Assembly: GCA_963741525.1 (NCBI GenBank)
Contig: CAVUIW010000028.1
Span: 558,001 to 622,000 of the forward strand
Length of the DNA stretch: 64,000 nt
Direction of reading: 5' to 3'
Source of the DNA: JANNSX01 sp963741525
GTDB taxonomy: Bacteria; Pseudomonadota; Alphaproteobacteria; Rhizobiales; Hyphomicrobiaceae
Shown here: in pieces, positions 35,252-43,477 of the stretch
How the letters are laid out: each line of letters begins with the position of its first letter
Numbering within the stretch: position 1 is the stretch's first letter
Program-made: the position numbers and the translations under genes
The notes under the pieces: model-generated
Told to the model about the DNA's origin: nothing
The model's input: the letters and a program-made list of their open reading frames with translations, nothing else
The model's database searches: none

Positions 35252-36136
35252 ATGCCTGAGCTTCCCGAGGTCGAGACAGTGATGCGGGGGCTTTCGGCCG
35301 TGCTCGAGGGCGTGCGGATCACAAGGGTCGAGCAGCGGCGGCCGGACCTGAGATTTCCGCTGCCGGAGCGTTTCCCGGAGCGGCTCAAGGGCCGCCGCAT
35401 CGAGCGCATGGGGCGGCGCGCCAAATACATCCTCGCCCACCTCGACCAGGACGAGGTGCTCGCCATGCATCTCGGTATGACAGGGCGGTTCACGATCACG
35501 CCGCCCAAGGCGAAATCGAAGATGCCCGGCGACTTCACTCACGAGGCCGGCGGCGATCCCAAGCACGATCACATCGTTTTTCACATGGCGAGCGGGGCGA
35601 TCGTGACGTTCAACGATGCGCGACGCTTCGGCTACATGGACCTCGTTCCCGCCGCCGGGCTCGATACCCACAAGCAATTCCTAGGGCTTGGCCCGGAGCC
35701 GTTGTCGAATGCCTTTAATGCTGAAACACTCGCCGAGGCTGCTTACGGCCGCAAGGTCGACCTCAAGGCGCTGCTGCTCGACCAGCGTGTGGTCGCCGGG
35801 CTCGGCAACATCTATGTTGTGGAGGCGCTCTATCGGGTAGGGCTCAAGCCATCGGCCCCGGCATCTCGCCTTTCCGATCGTCGCGGCAGACCGGCGCCGA
35901 AGACCGAGACGCTCGTCGCCGCCATCCGCGACATCCTCAACGAGGCGATCGCCGCCGGTGGCTCGAGCTTGCGCGACTATCGCCACACCGACGGCGAACT
36001 CGGCTACTTTCAGAAAGCGCACCAAGTCTATGACCGCGAAGGCGAGCCCTGCCTTCGCGACGGTTGCGGCGGGGTCATCCGGCGCACCGTCCAGTCCGGC
36101 CGCTCGAGCTTCCATTGCCCGAGATGCCAGCGGTAG
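35252..36136 (+). CDS. mutM: Formamidopyrimidine-DNA glycosylase
   Basis: A 294-residue protein starting MPELPEVETV, with catalytic Pro2 and Glu3. The helix-two-turn-helix contains LLLDQRVVAGLGNIYVVEAL. The C-terminal zinc finger (cysteines in EPCLRDGCGG and FHCPRCQR) completes the enzyme. It removes oxidised guanines. The mutM/ubiE/ubiB association is usual in alphaproteobacteria; here two unrelated genes lie between mutM and ubiE. Confidence 0.96.
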   Translation: MPELPEVETVMRGLSAVLEGVRITRVEQRRPDLRFPLPERFPERLKGRRIERMGRRAKYILAHLDQDEVLAMHLGMTGRFTITPPKAKSKMPGDFTHEAGGDPKHDHIVFHMASGAIVTFNDARRFGYMDLVPAAGLDTHKQFLGLGPEPLSNAFNAETLAEAAYGRKVDLKALLLDQRVVAGLGNIYVVEALYRVGLKPSAPASRLSDRRGRPAPKTETLVAAIRDILNEAIAAGGSSLRDYRHTDGELGYFQKAHQVYDREGEPCLRDGCGGVIRRTVQSGRSSFHCPRCQR

Positions 36137-36234
36137 TTCCGAGAATCGAAATCAGAGCGTCGAAAAGAACTAGGTTCCCAAAGCAGCCGTCCCATCGCAT
36201 TGTCTTGGCTTCCGGCCACCGACGAGAGGCATCC

Positions 36235-37689
36235 ATGATCCGCACCGGCAAGCAGTACATCGACAGTATCCGCGACGGCCGTGAGGTCTACATCAACGGT
36301 GAGCGCGTCAAGGACGTGCCCTCGCATCCGATGCTGAAGCCGCTTGTCGATATCCGTGCCCGCATCTACGACATGGCGCACGAGAAGAAGACGCAAGAGG
36401 TCATGACCTACGAGGAGAAGGGCGAGCGCTATGCCATCGGCCTCAAGCTCCCGTTCACGCAAGAGGATTGGCACGCCAAACGCAAATCCATCGATGCCGT
36501 CATGTGGGACATCGGCGGCGTCGTCACCCGCGTCGGCGATGAGACGATCGGTGAGATGTGGTCGCTGTGGGACGGCAAGGACATCCTCGACGAGATAGAT
36601 CCGCGCTTTGCCAAGAACATCGAGACGCACATCCACAAGGCGATCGCCGATGATCCCTTCCACGTTTCGGCCAACACCGATCCAAAGGGCGATCGCTCCA
36701 AGCGGCCACAGGACCAGGACCCGGATTTTCTCGTCCACGTCGTCAAGGAGACGGATGCAGGCATTGTCATCCGCGGCGCCAAATACGAGACGGCGGCGGC
36801 CTATGCCAACCAGGCGTTCCTGAAGCCCACCATCGCCAACTGGGGTGACGCCAAACTCTCGGACTATGCGTTGGGCTGCATCGTCAAGATGAACGCGCCG
36901 GGCGTGCGCCACATCTGCCGGACGGGCTTCACTGGCCGCGCCGATCCACGCGACTATCCCCTCGCCAATCGCTTCGACGAGGTCGACACGCTGATGATCC
37001 TCGACAACGTCCTCATCCCCTGGGAGGACGTGCTCTTCTATCAGCACACGAAGGCCGCCGCATTCATCCGCCAGACATTGCACCGTTACTCGGCCTATCC
37101 CTTCGTCTACCGGACCCTCGTCGTCGCCGACATGCTGATCGGCGCGGCCATGTGGAACGCCAAGCAGACCGGCCTCGACAAGCAACAGGCGGTGCAGGAG
37201 AAGCTCGCCGAGCTCGCCGTCTGGCGCGAGGGCATCAACGCCCATCTGACGGCGGCCATCGCGGTCGCCGAGAAGAGCCCGAACGGACTCGTGATGCCGA
37301 ACCAGTCGATGCTGATGACCGGCCGCGTGCACGCGATGACGAACCTGCCGCGCATGATGCACATCGCCCGCGAGCTGTGCGGCGGCCAGATCTGCGTCAC
37401 GCCGGACGCCGCGACGTTCGAGGCGCCGGAGACGAAGCCCTGGCTCGACAAATACTACACCATCAACGAGGAGTGGGTGGCCGACGACCGCCGCAAGCTC
37501 TTGGCCTTCGCGCGCGATCTGGTGAACTCAGACTATGCAGGTCACCGCCTGACCTTCCAGCTGTTCGCCCAGTCGCCGCCGTTTGCGCATCTGGCGGCGG
37601 TGTACCGGACGTTCGATTGGAACAATGCGCTGAAGTTCACGCAGAAGGCGGCGGGCCTGAGTGATAAGGTGTGGGGGGCGCAGAAATAG
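36235..37689 (+). CDS. 4-Hydroxyphenylacetate 3-monooxygenase-type flavin monooxygenase (HpaB family)
   Basis: A 484-residue protein that begins MIRTGKQYIDSIRDGREVYI, the family N-terminus. Other blocks are FLVHVVKETDAGIVIRGAKY, DTLMILDNVLIPWEDV and ELCGGQICVTPDAATFEAPE. These enzymes use reduced FAD from a separate reductase to hydroxylate phenols, chlorophenols or pyrrole carboxylates. The start ATG 36235 is preceded by GAGAGG. The next gene encodes a flavin reductase domain, the expected partner. The true substrate is unknown. Confidence 0.87.
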   Translation: MIRTGKQYIDSIRDGREVYINGERVKDVPSHPMLKPLVDIRARIYDMAHEKKTQEVMTYEEKGERYAIGLKLPFTQEDWHAKRKSIDAVMWDIGGVVTRVGDETIGEMWSLWDGKDILDEIDPRFAKNIETHIHKAIADDPFHVSANTDPKGDRSKRPQDQDPDFLVHVVKETDAGIVIRGAKYETAAAYANQAFLKPTIANWGDAKLSDYALGCIVKMNAPGVRHICRTGFTGRADPRDYPLANRFDEVDTLMILDNVLIPWEDVLFYQHTKAAAFIRQTLHRYSAYPFVYRTLVVADMLIGAAMWNAKQTGLDKQQAVQEKLAELAVWREGINAHLTAAIAVAEKSPNGLVMPNQSMLMTGRVHAMTNLPRMMHIARELCGGQICVTPDAATFEAPETKPWLDKYYTINEEWVADDRRKLLAFARDLVNSDYAGHRLTFQLFAQSPPFAHLAAVYRTFDWNNALKFTQKAAGLSDKVWGAQK

Positions 37690-37691
37690 GG

Positions 37692-37715
37692 GCGACCGCC
37701 GGTCGCTCGCTCTTT
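37692..37715 (+). terminator. Hairpin with T-run after the monooxygenase gene
   Basis: GCGACC-GCC-GGTCGC (37692-37706) starts two bases after the TAG and is followed by TCGCTCTTTTT. The six-bp GC stem and T5 run resemble an intrinsic terminator, although the T-run is offset by five bases. A second, longer hairpin of the same sequence follows at 37750. Confidence 0.5.
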
Positions 37716-37749
37716 TTGTCCATCCCAATCGTCGCGCGTAGGGTTAGCC

Positions 37750-37768
37750 GGGCGACCACCGGTCGCCC
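37750..37768. repeat. Second copy of the GCGACC/GGTCGC hairpin
   Basis: GGGCGACC-ACC-GGTCGCCC is a perfect eight-bp stem with a three-base loop, 57 bases after the related hairpin at 37692. It lies 29 bases before the flavin-reductase start, so it may affect that gene's translation or be a repeat family member. Confidence 0.55.
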
Positions 37769-37796
37769 ATGTGATTGCGTTCCCTGGAGCCCGGCC

Positions 37797-38972
37797 ATGA
37801 CCGACCCCACCGCCCTCCGCCAATCTTTCCTCGAAGGCATGAGCCAGGCTGCCTGCACGGTGAACATCGTCACCACCGATGGCCCGGCCGGGCGGTTCGG
37901 CGTGACGGTCTCGGCGATGTCGTCGGTGTCGGCGGACTCGGCCAAGCCCTCGCTGCTCGTTTGCGTGCATCACAAGAGCGGAGCCGCGGAAGCCATTCAG
38001 CGCAACGGCGTCTTCTGCGTGAACGTGTTGCGGGATGATCAGGCGGACGTGTCCGACACCTTCGCCGGCCGGATCAAGACGGCGGATGGCGACAAGTTCT
38101 CCTCGGCTCAATGGGTCACGCAAGCAACCGGAGCGCCGCGCATCATCGATCCGCTCGTCGCTTTCGACTGCAGGCTCGCGCAAAGCCTGCGCTATGGCTC
38201 GCATCACGTGTTCTTCGGCGAGGTCGAGGATATGTTCGTTGCCAGCGGCAGCCATCCGCTCATCTACGCCAACCGCGCCTACGGGCGGCCGGCCCGGATC
38301 GAGCCGCGTAAGGTTTCAGCGGCCGGCGCAAGCCCGGCGCTGACAATCGGTGCGCTGGTGACGCTCGCGCCCTATGTCGTGCCCGAGCTCGTCCGCCGTC
38401 TGCTCGATGCCATGCCCGGGCTCGAGGTGAAGCTCCTCGAGGCGCCTCAAACGGCGCTGGCCGACGCGCTGAGGAGCGGTGCCGTCGATGTCGCGCTCAC
38501 TTACGGCTTCCAACTCGATCCGGCCTTCGAGACCGAGGCGCTGACCGAGATGCCGGCCTATGTGCTGCTGCCCGAGGCCCATCCGCTCGCCCACCAACGC
38601 AGCATATTGATCGCCGAGCTCGCCGCCGAGCCGATGATCCTCCTCGACCTGCCGATGAGCCGCGACTACTTCCTCGGCCTCTTCACGGCCGCCGGCGTCG
38701 CGCCGAGGATCGCGTTGCGCTCGACGAGCTTCGAGACGGTGCGCGGCCTCGTCGGCCAGGGCCTCGGCTTCGCGCTGCTCGGCACGAAGCCTGCCACCGG
38801 CGTCACCTACGATGGAATGGCCGTGGCGGCCCGGCCGCTCGCCGGTGGCTCGCCCGCGAGCGAGATCGTCATGGCGCGCGCGCCCGGCCGGCCGGAGAGC
38901 GGGGCTGTCAGGGTCTTCAAGCGGGTTTGCCGGGCCTGGTTGTCGGAAACGCAAAAGGCTCCGCCGCTCTGA
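37797..38972 (+). CDS. Flavin reductase fused to a LysR-type substrate-binding domain
   Basis: A 391-residue protein. Residues 1-165 are a flavin reductase (HpaC/RutF type): MSQAACTVNIVTTDGPAGRFGVTVSAMSS, FCVNVLRDDQADVSDTFAGR and a DCRLAQSLRYGSHHVFFGEV sheet. Residues about 178-385 match the LysR-family effector-binding domain: TIGALVTLAPYVVPELVRRL, GLEVKLLEAP, GAVDVALTY, HPLAHQRSILIAELAAEPMI and VRGLVGQGLGFALLG. No helix-turn-helix DNA-binding domain is present. The sequence is continuous and in one frame. The upstream HpaB-type oxygenase is the likely electron acceptor. The fused domain may sense the substrate and gate FADH2 supply, an inference. Confidence 0.85.
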   Translation: MTDPTALRQSFLEGMSQAACTVNIVTTDGPAGRFGVTVSAMSSVSADSAKPSLLVCVHHKSGAAEAIQRNGVFCVNVLRDDQADVSDTFAGRIKTADGDKFSSAQWVTQATGAPRIIDPLVAFDCRLAQSLRYGSHHVFFGEVEDMFVASGSHPLIYANRAYGRPARIEPRKVSAAGASPALTIGALVTLAPYVVPELVRRLLDAMPGLEVKLLEAPQTALADALRSGAVDVALTYGFQLDPAFETEALTEMPAYVLLPEAHPLAHQRSILIAELAAEPMILLDLPMSRDYFLGLFTAAGVAPRIALRSTSFETVRGLVGQGLGFALLGTKPATGVTYDGMAVAARPLAGGSPASEIVMARAPGRPESGAVRVFKRVCRAWLSETQKAPPL

Positions 38973-39063
38973 TGCGCGCCCGAACCGATCTTGCCCTGAG
39001 GCATTAGGAACAACCCCAATCGCGCTTTTCTTTTTCCACGCTCGGGCCTAAGTTCGCGTCCAA

Positions 39064-39087
39064 GGATAACGTTCCGGAATGTTATCC
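39064..39087. promoter_or_regulatory. 24-bp palindrome, candidate operator of the ABC transporter operon
   Basis: GGATAACGTTCC is followed directly by GGAATGTTATCC, pairing at 11 of 12 positions. It sits 28 bases before the ATG of the substrate-binding protein, where a repressor or activator would bind. No regulator gene with a DNA-binding domain is adjacent. Confidence 0.5.
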
Positions 39088-39115
39088 ATAAACAAGCCTA
39101 GACGGGAGAGTAGGT

Positions 39116-40315
39116 ATGAAAACTGTGTTGAAACAACTGCTTGGCGCAACCGCGGTGTCGGCTCTGATGGCAGGCTCGGCAATGGCCGGCGAAGACATCA
39201 AGCTCGGCGTTCTGCTCGGATACACGGGTCCGATCGAAAGCATTGCGCCGGTGATGGCGCAGGCGGCCGACATGGCCATGAAGGAAGTCACCGACTCCGG
39301 TAAGCTGCTCGACGGCTCCAAGGTCACGGGTATCCGGGGTGACTCGACTTGCACCGATGCCGCCGCCGCGACTGCCGCCGCCGAGCGCCTCATCACGGCC
39401 GACAAGGTCAACGCCATCGTGGGCGCCGACTGCTCGGGCGTCACGGGTGCCACGCTGCAGAACGTTGCTCGGCCGAACGGCATCGTCATGATCTCGCCGT
39501 CGGCGACCTCGCCGGCGCTCTCGACCGCCGAAGATGATGGACTCTTCTTCCGCACGGCGCCCTCCGATGCCCGCCAGGGCGAGGTGATGGCCGAGGTCAT
39601 CATGGCCCGCGGCATCAAGAAGGTGGCGGTCACCTTCACGAACAACGACTACGGCAAGGGCTTGTCGGAGGCCTTCAAGGCGTCCTTCGAGAAGGCCGGC
39701 GGCGCGGTGACGATCATCGCCGCGCACGAGGACGGCAAGGGCGACTACGCGGCCGAGGTCGGCGCGCTGGCGGCAGCTGGCGGCGACCTGCTGGTCGTTT
39801 GCGGCTACGTCGACCAGGGCGGCAAGGGTATCATCCAGAACGCGCTCGACTCGGGTGCCTTCAAGACCTTCTACCTGCCGGACGGCATGTACGGAGACTC
39901 TCTGATCGCGGCCATCGGCAAGCCGCTTGAGGGTTCCTTCGGCGACGTGCCAGGTGTCGACAATGACGGCTCGAAGAAGTTCCTCGAGCTCGCCAAAGCC
40001 GCCGGCTTCGACGGCACCTCGTCCTTCGCGCCGGAGACCTATGACGCCGCCGCACTGATCATGCTTGCCATGCAGGCGGCGAAATCCTCGAAATCCGCCG
40101 ACATCAAGGGCAAGATCCTCGAGATCGCCAACGGTCCCGGCGAGAAGATCCTCCCCGGCGATCTCGCCAAGGGTCTGGAGCTGCTGGCCGCCGGCACGGC
40201 CATCGATTACGAGGGCGCCACCGCCGTCAATCTCGTCGGCGCGGGCGAGAGCAAGGGCAACTATCGCGTCTACACCGTCAAGGACGGCAAGCAGGCGACC
40301 GACGAATACAAGTAG
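39116..40315 (+). CDS. Branched-chain amino acid-type ABC transporter, periplasmic substrate-binding protein
   Basis: A 399-residue protein with a signal peptide cleaved after AMA at 24. The mature sequence starts GEDIKLGVLLGYTGPIESIA, the Peripla_BP_6 fold, with GADCSGVTGATLQNVARPNG, NDYGKGLSEAF and APETYDAAALIMLAM. It binds an amino acid or another small organic ligand in the periplasm. It is the first of five genes of a Liv-type importer (39.1-44.8 kb). GGGAG is 11-15 bases before the ATG. The neighbouring monooxygenase suggests an aromatic ligand is possible. Confidence 0.93.
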   Translation: MKTVLKQLLGATAVSALMAGSAMAGEDIKLGVLLGYTGPIESIAPVMAQAADMAMKEVTDSGKLLDGSKVTGIRGDSTCTDAAAATAAAERLITADKVNAIVGADCSGVTGATLQNVARPNGIVMISPSATSPALSTAEDDGLFFRTAPSDARQGEVMAEVIMARGIKKVAVTFTNNDYGKGLSEAFKASFEKAGGAVTIIAAHEDGKGDYAAEVGALAAAGGDLLVVCGYVDQGGKGIIQNALDSGAFKTFYLPDGMYGDSLIAAIGKPLEGSFGDVPGVDNDGSKKFLELAKAAGFDGTSSFAPETYDAAALIMLAMQAAKSSKSADIKGKILEIANGPGEKILPGDLAKGLELLAAGTAIDYEGATAVNLVGAGESKGNYRVYTVKDGKQATDEYK

Positions 40316-40340
40316 CCGGTAGAAACTGCAGAGGACGAAA

Positions 40341-40371
40341 GCAACGGCCCGGAAACACTCCGGGCCGTTGC
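40341..40371 (+). terminator. Perfect 12-bp hairpin after the substrate-binding protein gene
   Basis: GCAACGGCCCGG / CCGGGCCGTTGC with a seven-base loop AAACACT. There is no T-run after it. Such hairpins after the first gene of ABC importer operons commonly protect the upstream mRNA or reduce downstream expression, letting the binding protein be made in excess. Confidence 0.6.
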
Positions 40372-40385
40372 ACTATAGGCTTGGG

Positions 40386-40458
40386 GGGGGTCAGACCCTG
40401 CGGGTCTGACCCCCGCATTTTGAGGTCGATCGGGGTCAGACCCGCTGGGTCAGACCCC
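40386..40458. repeat. Two GGGGTCAGACCC-type hairpins in tandem
   Basis: GGGGGTCAGACCC-TGC-GGGTCTGACCCCC (40386-40414) is a perfect 13-bp stem. GGGGTCAGACCC-GCT-GGGTCAGACCCC (40432-40458) pairs at 11 of 12 positions. Both lie between the terminator-like hairpin and the livG-like start at 40472 and would make a highly structured intercistronic leader. Confidence 0.7.
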
Positions 40459-40471
40459 CAAGGCGGGCTAC

Positions 40472-41260
40472 ATGATCGTCGTCGAAAACCTGGTGAAACG
40501 CTTCGGTGGCTTCCGGGCCGTCGATGGCGCGTCGATCGAGATCAAAACCGGCTCGATCACCGGCCTCATCGGCCCCAACGGCGCCGGCAAGACGTCGCTG
40601 TTCAACGTGATCGCCGGCCGCTACCAGCCGACCTCCGGCCGCGTGCTGATGGATGGCGAGGACATCACCGGCCTGGCCCCGCACGTGCTCTTCCACAAAG
40701 GACTGCTGCGTACCTTCCAGATCGCGCACGAGTTCGGCTCGATGACGGTGCGCGAGAACCTGATGATAGTGCCGGGAGCCCAGGCCGGCGAGACGCTCTG
40801 GAACACCTGGTTCCGGCGCGGTCTTGTCGCCGAGGAAGAGGCGCGGATCGCCAAAAAAGCCGACGAGGTGCTCGACTTCCTGACCATCAGTCACCTCGCC
40901 GATCAGAAGGCGAGCCAGATTTCCGGCGGGCAGAAGAAGCTTCTGGAGCTCGGCCGCACCATGATGGTCGACGCCAAGATCGTCTTTCTCGACGAGGTCG
41001 GCGCCGGTGTGAACCGCACGCTTCTGAATACGATTGGCGATGCCATCGTCCGCCTCAACAAGGAGCGCGGCTACACGTTCTGCGTCATCGAGCACGACAT
41101 GGATTTCATCGGCAAACTCTGCAATCCGGTCATCTGCATGGCCGAAGGCAAGGTGCTGGCCGAGGGAACGGTCGCCGAGATCAAGAGCAACGAGCGGGTG
41201 ATCGAGGCCTATCTCGGCACCGGCCTCAAGAACAAGCTGAAGGAGGAGGCCGTTGGCTGA
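40472..41260 (+). CDS. ABC transporter ATP-binding protein, LivG type
   Basis: A 262-residue ATPase. Walker A is GPNGAGKTS at 34-42, the signature is ISGGQKKLLELGR, Walker B is AKIVFLDEVGAGVN, and the switch histidine is in CVIEHDMDF. In Walker B the residue after Asp-Glu is Val instead of the usual Pro, a small departure. It energises the Liv-type importer with the next gene's product. The start ATG follows two hairpins; the gene overlaps livF by eight bases. Confidence 0.92.
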   Translation: MIVVENLVKRFGGFRAVDGASIEIKTGSITGLIGPNGAGKTSLFNVIAGRYQPTSGRVLMDGEDITGLAPHVLFHKGLLRTFQIAHEFGSMTVRENLMIVPGAQAGETLWNTWFRRGLVAEEEARIAKKADEVLDFLTISHLADQKASQISGGQKKLLELGRTMMVDAKIVFLDEVGAGVNRTLLNTIGDAIVRLNKERGYTFCVIEHDMDFIGKLCNPVICMAEGKVLAEGTVAEIKSNERVIEAYLGTGLKNKLKEEAVG

Positions 41261-41963
41261 GCCCTTCCTGATCGGGGAAACGATGACCGGCGGCTACGGC
41301 CCGGTCGACATCCTGCACAACTGCACCATCGCGGTCGAAAAGGGCGAGATCGCCGTCATCGTCGGTCCGAACGGGGCCGGTAAGTCGACCGCCATGAAAG
41401 CCGTCTTCGGCATGCTCAACTTGCGCGGCGGACAAGTGCGGCTCGCGGGTGAGGACATCACGGCGCTGAGCCCCCAAGCCCGCGTCGCCAAGGGCATGGC
41501 TTTCGTGCCGCAGACGCAGAACGTCTTCACGACCATGACGGTCGAGGAAAACCTCGAGATGGGCGCGTTCCTGCGCCGTGACGACATCCGTGGCACGATG
41601 GAGCAGGTCTATACGCTGTTCCCGATCCTCAAGGAGAAGCGCCGCCAGCCGGCCGGCGAGCTCTCTGGCGGTCAGCGCCAGCAGGTCGCCGTCGGCCGCG
41701 CGCTCATGACCGAGCCCAAGGTGCTGATGCTGGACGAGCCGACCGCTGGCGTCTCGCCCATTGTCATGGATGAGCTGTTCGATCGCATCATCGAGGTGGC
41801 GCGGACCGGCATCTCGATCCTGATGGTCGAGCAGAACGCACGGCAGGCACTCGCCATCGCCGACAAGGGCTACGTGCTCGTGCAAGGCGCCAATCGGTTC
41901 ACGGACACCGGCAAGGCGCTGCTCGCCGATCCGGAAGTCCGTCGCTCGTTTTTGGGAGGGTAG
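41253..41963 (+). CDS. ABC transporter ATP-binding protein, LivF type
   Basis: A 236-residue ATPase. Walker A is GPNGAGKST, the signature is ELSGGQRQQVAVGRAL, Walker B is KVLMLDEPTAGVSP, and the conserved switch region is MVEQNARQAL. The start is TTG at 41253, inside the end of livG, with a strong AAGGAGGAGG ribosome-binding site before it; this explains the unusual start codon. It pairs with the LivG-type subunit. Confidence 0.93.
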   Translation: MAEPFLIGETMTGGYGPVDILHNCTIAVEKGEIAVIVGPNGAGKSTAMKAVFGMLNLRGGQVRLAGEDITALSPQARVAKGMAFVPQTQNVFTTMTVEENLEMGAFLRRDDIRGTMEQVYTLFPILKEKRRQPAGELSGGQRQQVAVGRALMTEPKVLMLDEPTAGVSPIVMDELFDRIIEVARTGISILMVEQNARQALAIADKGYVLVQGANRFTDTGKALLADPEVRRSFLGG

Positions 41964-42469
41964 GGTGATTGCGACTTCGATCGAAGTGGCTGCAGGTTCG
42001 TCCCTGTCCCCGTCGAGAGCAGGTCTTTTGCACTCGACGCTATCCACTTCATCATCGGTCGCAGTACAAACGAGCAGCGTCAACAGGATCACCGATAAGC
42101 CGGAACTCACCGCACACTATCCTCCCCCTTTCTATGGGGGAGGACTGTTCGCCTTGGGTTTAGCGTCAGCTAAACCCTTAGGCGAACATAGGTGGGGGTG
42201 CTCGTCGGTTGCGATCGAACGCCGTATTGAATCCGCAGAAAAACAACACCCCCACCTAGGCGCGCCTAAGGACTTAGCTGCTTCGCATCTAAGTCCAAGG
42301 CGCGCGGTCCTCCCCCATCGAAGGGGGAGGAATGCCAGTGGCGACCTCTCGGACTCCAACAAACACCTGTATGCGGTTGCCCCGCCCTCGTCGTGTCGAA
42401 GACGCGCCTCCGGCATGATGGAGTCAGGGGTGGCACGTCCGATTCAGTCTAGAACGGAAAGGCCATAGA
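41964..42469. other. 506-base gap inside the transporter operon
   Basis: No gene is supported between livF and livH. Most of the stretch is a pair of inverted structured repeats (42121-42330, listed separately) with short unique flanks. A ribosome-binding site GGAAAGG lies at its right end before the GTG of livH. The permease genes may need their own promoter here. Confidence 0.5.
42121..42330. repeat. Two inverted copies of an 80-bp structured repeat
   Basis: 42121-42200 and the reverse complement of 42247-42330 align along their whole length. Each copy starts CCTCCCCC, has a short CCTCCCCC/GGGGGAGG hairpin, a nested stem (GGGTTTAGC/GCTAAACCC in copy 1; GGACTTAG/CTAAGTCC in copy 2), an outer stem (GTTCGCCT/AGGCGAAC versus GCGCGCC/GGCGCGC) and ends AGGTGGGGGTG. 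The stems differ by paired, compensating changes, so folding is conserved. This resembles a REPIN-like mobile doublet. Confidence 0.8.
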
Positions 42470-43477
42470 GTGGACATCCTCAACGCGCTCGTCGCCTTCC
42501 TCAATTTCGTCTTCGTGCCCGCGGTTTCCTACGGCGCGCAGCTGGCGCTGGGCGCGCTCGGCGTGACGCTGATTTACGGCATCCTGCGCTTCTCGAATTT
42601 CGCCCATGCCGACAGCATGGCCTTCGGTGCGACGGTGACGATCCTCCTCACCTGGTGGATGCAAGCGGCGGGTTTGAGCTTCGGCCCGCTGCCGACAGCG
42701 TTGCTCGCGCTTCCCGTCGGGGTTCTCGCTACCGCGCTGCTGCTGCTCGGCACCGATCGCCTCGTCTATCGCTTCTACCGTCAGAAGAAGGTCAACCCGA
42801 CGCTGCTGGTCATCGTCTCGCTCGGCGTCATGTTCGTCATGAACGGGGTCGTGCGCTTCATCATCGGCGTCGACGAGCAGAATTTTTCCGATGGCGCGCG
42901 CTTCATCATCTCGGCCGGCGATTTCCGCGAGATGACCGGGCTCGACGAGGGCCTGGCCATCAAGACCGCGCAGGCGGTGACCTGGATCACGGCCGCTGCC
43001 GCCGTCTTCGCGCTATTCTGGTTCCTGCAGAATACGCGCACCGGCAAGTCGATGCGGGCCTTCTCCGACAACGAGGACCTGGCGCTACTCTCGGGCATTA
43101 GCCCCGACCGGGTCGTCGCTGTCACCTGGATTATCACCGCAGCGCTGGCGGCGATCGCCGGCGTGCTCTACGGGCTCGAGAAGTCCTTCAAGCCCTTCAC
43201 CTACTTCCAGCTCTCGCTGCCGATCTTCGCGGCGGCCATCGTCGGCGGCATCGGCAGCCCGATCGGCGCAATCGCTGGCGGCTTTGTCATCGCGTTCAGC
43301 GAGGTGATGGTGACCTATGCCTGGCGCAAGGTCGCGGGCTACCTGCTGCCTGAGGCTTGGATGCCGGACGGGCTCATGCAGTTGCTCTCGACCGACTACA
43401 AATTCGCGGTCAGCTTCGCGATCCTGGTGCTGGTCTTGCTCTTCATGCCGACCGGGCTCTTCCGAGGAAAATCGTGA
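42470..43477 (+). CDS. ABC transporter permease, LivH type
   Basis: A 335-residue membrane protein with about eight hydrophobic helices. LGALGVTLIYGILRFSNFAH near the N-terminus and SMRAFSDNEDLALLSGISPD are typical of LivH. The GTG at 42470 has GGAAAGG upstream. It forms the membrane channel with the LivM-type protein, whose ATG overlaps this stop by one base. Confidence 0.9.
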   Translation: MDILNALVAFLNFVFVPAVSYGAQLALGALGVTLIYGILRFSNFAHADSMAFGATVTILLTWWMQAAGLSFGPLPTALLALPVGVLATALLLLGTDRLVYRFYRQKKVNPTLLVIVSLGVMFVMNGVVRFIIGVDEQNFSDGARFIISAGDFREMTGLDEGLAIKTAQAVTWITAAAAVFALFWFLQNTRTGKSMRAFSDNEDLALLSGISPDRVVAVTWIITAALAAIAGVLYGLEKSFKPFTYFQLSLPIFAAAIVGGIGSPIGAIAGGFVIAFSEVMVTYAWRKVAGYLLPEAWMPDGLMQLLSTDYKFAVSFAILVLVLLFMPTGLFRGKS

